A stretch of 64,000 nucleotides of DNA. Origin: Zasmidium citrigriseum. Taxonomy: Eukaryota > Ascomycota > Dothideomycetes > Mycosphaerellales > Mycosphaerellaceae. This document shows positions 61,268-64,000 of this stretch, one piece after another. The DNA lies in contig NHNW01000008.1 in the NCBI GenBank assembly GCA_002786025.1, positions 496,001 to 560,000 of the forward strand, written 5' to 3'. Numbering within the stretch: position 1 is the stretch's first letter; each line of letters starts with the position of its first letter. Position numbers and translations under genes: made by a program. The notes under the pieces were generated by a model. It saw only the letters and a list, made by a program, of their open reading frames with translations, made no database searches and was not told the DNA's origin.

Positions 61268-61912
61268 TCAAGGCCCTGCAAACATCACCTCGATCTCTCC
61301 CTCCTCCCTCTTCCTCTCCCTCCCACTCGCACCACCAAGATCCAACTGAATCTCAATCTCCGCAAACAACCTCTCCTGCTTCCTCTCCTCTCCCTCCTCC
61401 CTCCCCACAAGAAACCAATCATCCTCATCACCCCCATTCTGCTGTTTGAGTTTCCCAATCTCCTCTTTCAACTTCTTGATACCCACCGCAAGACCCACGA
61501 TGCAGTTCTGATAGGTCAGGTCGTCGGCGAATTTGGCGGAGATGACGAGTTGTTGGAAGTCGTGGTGTGGGATTTGGACGATGGGGCCGCTGGAGGCCCA
61601 TTCAAGGATCTTGGAGGCGTGTGACTACTCCAAGAATCAGCTTGACGGACGGGATTAGAGCGGTTAGAGGCTTACTAGGACATCCTCATTCGCACGACCT
61701 TCAGCCTGAGCGTGTTGAAGCGTTGTCTTCAACTCCTCCTGCTCACCCTCATAGATCTTAATCGCATAGCAGAGGGCTACTTCTAGCTCATGAGTCGTGA
61801 AGTCGTTGACGTCGATGAAAGGGGCCGTAGTGTGGTTTATGTTGTGGTAGGGTGGGGAGCTGGCGATCCAGGATTGGAGGTTTGGGAGGTCGGTTGGGGT
61901 GTTGGAGGGCAT
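61268..61912 (-). CDS. small helical protein of unknown function
   Basis: Model: complement(61268..61624, 61676..61912), 197 aa; 51-nt phase-0 intron. The start at 61912 (MPSNTPTDLPNLQSWIASSP) is the first ATG with protein character. The middle is helical (HELEVALCYAIKIYEGEQEE, LKTTLQHAQAEGRANEDVL), then SHASKILEWASSGPIVQIPH, QQLVISAKFADDLTYQNCIV and a coiled coil (GIKKLKEEIGKLKQQNGGDE) followed by an acidic/basic tail. No domain recognised. It is convergent with the p24 gene. Confidence 0.6.
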
Positions 61913-62197
61913 GTTGCTTAGCCCAGTGATAACTTGAGGAATATGGATTAGGGTTATGGAAGGAGGGAGCAAGGGATCGGTGGGAGTGCCCCTGAGCGAG
62001 AGGTACATTGCTTGATGGTTTGTTGTCTCGCGTCAGGCTGAGTCTAGGCTGATACATACCAGTGAATCGATAAAGACGTGTGTTTCAGGGAACGGCATAG
62101 CAACTCAACTACGAACGGATTTCGGATCCTGATAGCAACATCTCGTGAAGAGCTCATCGCTTCATCACGATCAAACGACTCGAACCCCTTCGATAGA

Positions 62198-63493
62198 TCA
62201 CTCGCCCAAGAAGACCGGCCTCTCCGCCTGCGGCGTGATCCTCAACATATGCCTCCTCGTCTCTCCCTCTTTGACTTCGAAATCTCGCAGGGCAGAACTG
62301 TCAGGTCAGTCAACAATCTCGCCCTTCCTCCACACGGAAGCAAAATGAATCAGTAGACTCACTGCTGCGTAACCCGATTATCGTAAACCACTACCGTTCC
62401 TGGCCTCCACCTCACACGAATATGCCAGTCCTGACCGTGCTCGATATGATTGTAGAGGAAGTTTAGGAGGGTGTCGCTCTCGTCTTGTTTAAGATTTGTT
62501 ATGCGGCGAGTGTAGAGGCGGTTGATATAGAGGGAGTTGGATCTCGTGACCTGGGAGTTTGCTGTGAGCATGTAGTGGAATCGATGGTATCAGGGTCTTC
62601 GTACGGGATGCGTTCGAACAACCGGATGATTCGTCTCAATCGGCTCACGAATATAACGTTCTTTATGATCTGCCACTGCAGCTTGCTGAAAGCCGGAATG
62701 CGTGGCTACGAGGCCGTGAAGGCGGGCCTTGAACGGCTCGGAAAGAGCATTGTAGGCGGCTGTTGTGGAGAGATAGAGCGTGTCGCCGCCGGACTTGGGC
62801 GTGGAGAGCGAGAAGAAGATTGTCGTACCCATGCCGTTTCTTTGAAGTCAGTCCGTGTTTCGTCGAGTATCGGGAGAGGAAGACCGTACATCTCATAAGA
62901 CATATCAGAATGCCACTTGATACTGCTGACGTTCTCCTTGATTTCATTATCCACCGATCCCGCTTTGAAGTCGCGGTAGACGGGTAGCAACTCAGGATAG
63001 TCTTTGACATGGCCACCATGTTGATGGATGTGCAGAGGGCCGAAGTGCTTGCCGAATTCACGTTGTTTCTCAGGACCTATGTCGACAAAGTCTTGGTCTC
63101 GAAAGACAACGACGCCACGCTCGGCTGCGAGTAATGCTAGCTGGTCTTTTTGATCAGACGTCAGGGAGGATAGCTGGAGGCCATGGACTTCGGTCCCGAT
63201 CGCTGGGGTGATTTCTTCAAAGGTGCTGCTCGGCGCTGTGAGGAGAGCGGTCTTGTTGGGATCCGCACGGAGGCCGGGGTCTTGGTGGTGGAATTCTTGG
63301 AGAGGAGGTTGGAGTCCCGGGACGTAGTGTGGTAGATAGGATGCGTATTTGTACTTTGGGTAAATGCTCAGCTAATGGTAGGCAATCATGACTTTTGAGT
63401 GGTACTGACCTTGTTCGCTTCGTAGTCAATCGACGTCTCAAATTTGAGTTGGCCTGGTGGCGGAGAGGTCGATGTGACAGTGTGTGTCGCCAT
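62198..63493 (-). CDS. TauD/TfdA-type Fe(II)/2-oxoglutarate dioxygenase
   Basis: Model: complement(62198..62297, 62363..62550, 62605..62839, 62890..63353, 63410..63493), 356 aa. N-terminus MATHTVTSTSPPPGQLKFET. Motifs in order: ITPAIGTEVHGLQLSSLTSD, AAERGVVVFRDQDFVDIG, FGKHFGPLHIHQHGGH, the metal-binding SSIKWHSDMSYE (H-x-D), GTTIFFSLSTPKSGGDTLYL, HPVVRTHPVTRSNSLYINRL, then RWRPGTVVVYDNRVTQHSAL with the distal His, and an Arg for 2-oxoglutarate in RRHMLRITPQAERP. The distal His is completed only across the last intron (CA|T), which explains why an unspliced reading stops at Q-Q. The closest activities are taurine or alkyl-sulfate/sulfonate dioxygenases in sulfur scavenging; the substrate is not determined. 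Confidence 0.9.
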
Positions 63494-63871
63494 ATTGCTG
63501 ATATCTAACTCTTACCAGACCATCGGACACGACACGGCTCAGCGATGCTTATACCCGCGGTGTGGCGATGTTGCGAGCTTGACCAGGATCATGGTGCCAT
63601 GCATGTCGTATGGCTTGGCGAGCAACGCAAAAGTCCTGTCTCCATGCTCAGAGCCGGCGAAGGTTGTTGGCCACCAATCGATTTCGTGGTTGATATCTCT
63701 TGGTAATAGCTGCGTTGGATGAGGTGCGTCTCGTTCCCGTAAAGAGCGTGTCGAACACCTGAAACGCTCGAACCGAGGAGCAGAGCCCACTTTCTAACTT
63801 GGATTGATACTCATCGTCATATTCATCTGCAATGATGTGCGTGGTCGCGGTGCGAAAGGCGTTCGATAGTC
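63494..63871. other. intergenic, promoter of the dioxygenase gene
   Basis: No gene recognised. Confidence 0.4.
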
Positions 63872-64000
63872 TTAAGCTTGCTGCTCGTCTGGGTAAATGT
63901 CTTCAGCGATATCGATCCAACGACCAGCATGGCTGCAAATACCATCTGTCCTAAAGCAGAGCTTGGGATTGAAGTCCAAGTACATCGTGACACTCTCAAC
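63872..64000 (-). CDS. possible 3' end of a gene entering from the right
   Basis: The minus strand is open from the window edge to TAA at 63872-63874, giving 42 codons (VESVTMYLDFNPKLCF, RTDGICSHAGRWIDIAED). The composition is protein-like, but too little is present to name a family, and chance cannot be excluded. Confidence 0.35.
   Translation of the reverse strand, partial: VESVTMYLDFNPKLCFRTDGICSHAGRWIDIAEDIYPDEQQA

Overview
The window is a piece of a filamentous ascomycete genome. Short GT-AG introns of about 40-100 nt, an N-terminally extended mitochondrial ornithine carbamoyltransferase, an ILV6 regulatory subunit, a single-exon NUP133, a Zn2Cys6 regulator and an 8.1 kb AT-rich block full of TAG/TAA triplets (the pattern left by repeat-induced point mutation, RIP) all point to Pezizomycotina. 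A Dothideomycete is the best guess, from the style of the small F-box-like and small secreted/membrane families. That lineage call is inference.

Region 1 (about 0.4-21.7 kb) is dominated by a cluster of twelve small F-box-like paralogues. Four lie on the minus strand at 387-3459 and eight on the plus strand at 12402-21721. Nearly all have a tiny first exon (usually exactly 12 nt, four codons) followed by a phase-0 intron of about 50 nt, then one exon carrying the core I-P-E-L-L-E-M-I-L-L-E and a second block around F-K-x-x-x-x-G-S-K-K-L. Two members are broken: 2864-3459 by three CAR-to-TAR stops, and 12402-12807 by a lost start and a TAG. One (19406-19817) has lost part of its F-box core. 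A 10-bp element ATTCACTTGC, often followed by GCGCTAGC, recurs about 100-190 bp upstream of these genes. A block of ordinary genes is embedded in the cluster: a KHDC4-like KH splicing protein, ILV6, ornithine carbamoyltransferase, a Tag1-like vacuolar membrane protein and an LRR protein.

Region 2 (21.8-26.1 kb) has an NTF2-like protein, a seven-exon Zn2Cys6 transcription factor and a small multi-pass membrane protein.

Region 3 (26.3-44.9 kb) is an accessory region holding a second, unrelated family. Six small minus-strand paralogues (two at 26342-27392, four at 42500-44860) each have a hydrophobic N-terminus, a phase-0 intron at the same place, and a C-terminal domain of the type K-Y-P-x-C-x-V ... 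V-D-C ... G-L-K-K-V. The two subsets are now separated by an 8.1 kb DNA transposon (27488-35603), with near-perfect 37-bp terminal inverted repeats and a heavily RIP-mutated integrase-type transposase, and by a 1350-residue secreted cysteine-rich repeat protein (37486-41593).

Region 4 (45.3-64 kb) is mostly conserved: NUP133, a histidine-type acid phosphatase, a secreted DUF4185 protein, a large membrane protein of unknown role, an AAA ATPase, a p24 cargo receptor, a small coiled-coil protein and a TauD-type dioxygenase. Exon models were built by hand from reading frame, splice sites and phase. Every multi-exon model given sums to a whole number of codons.
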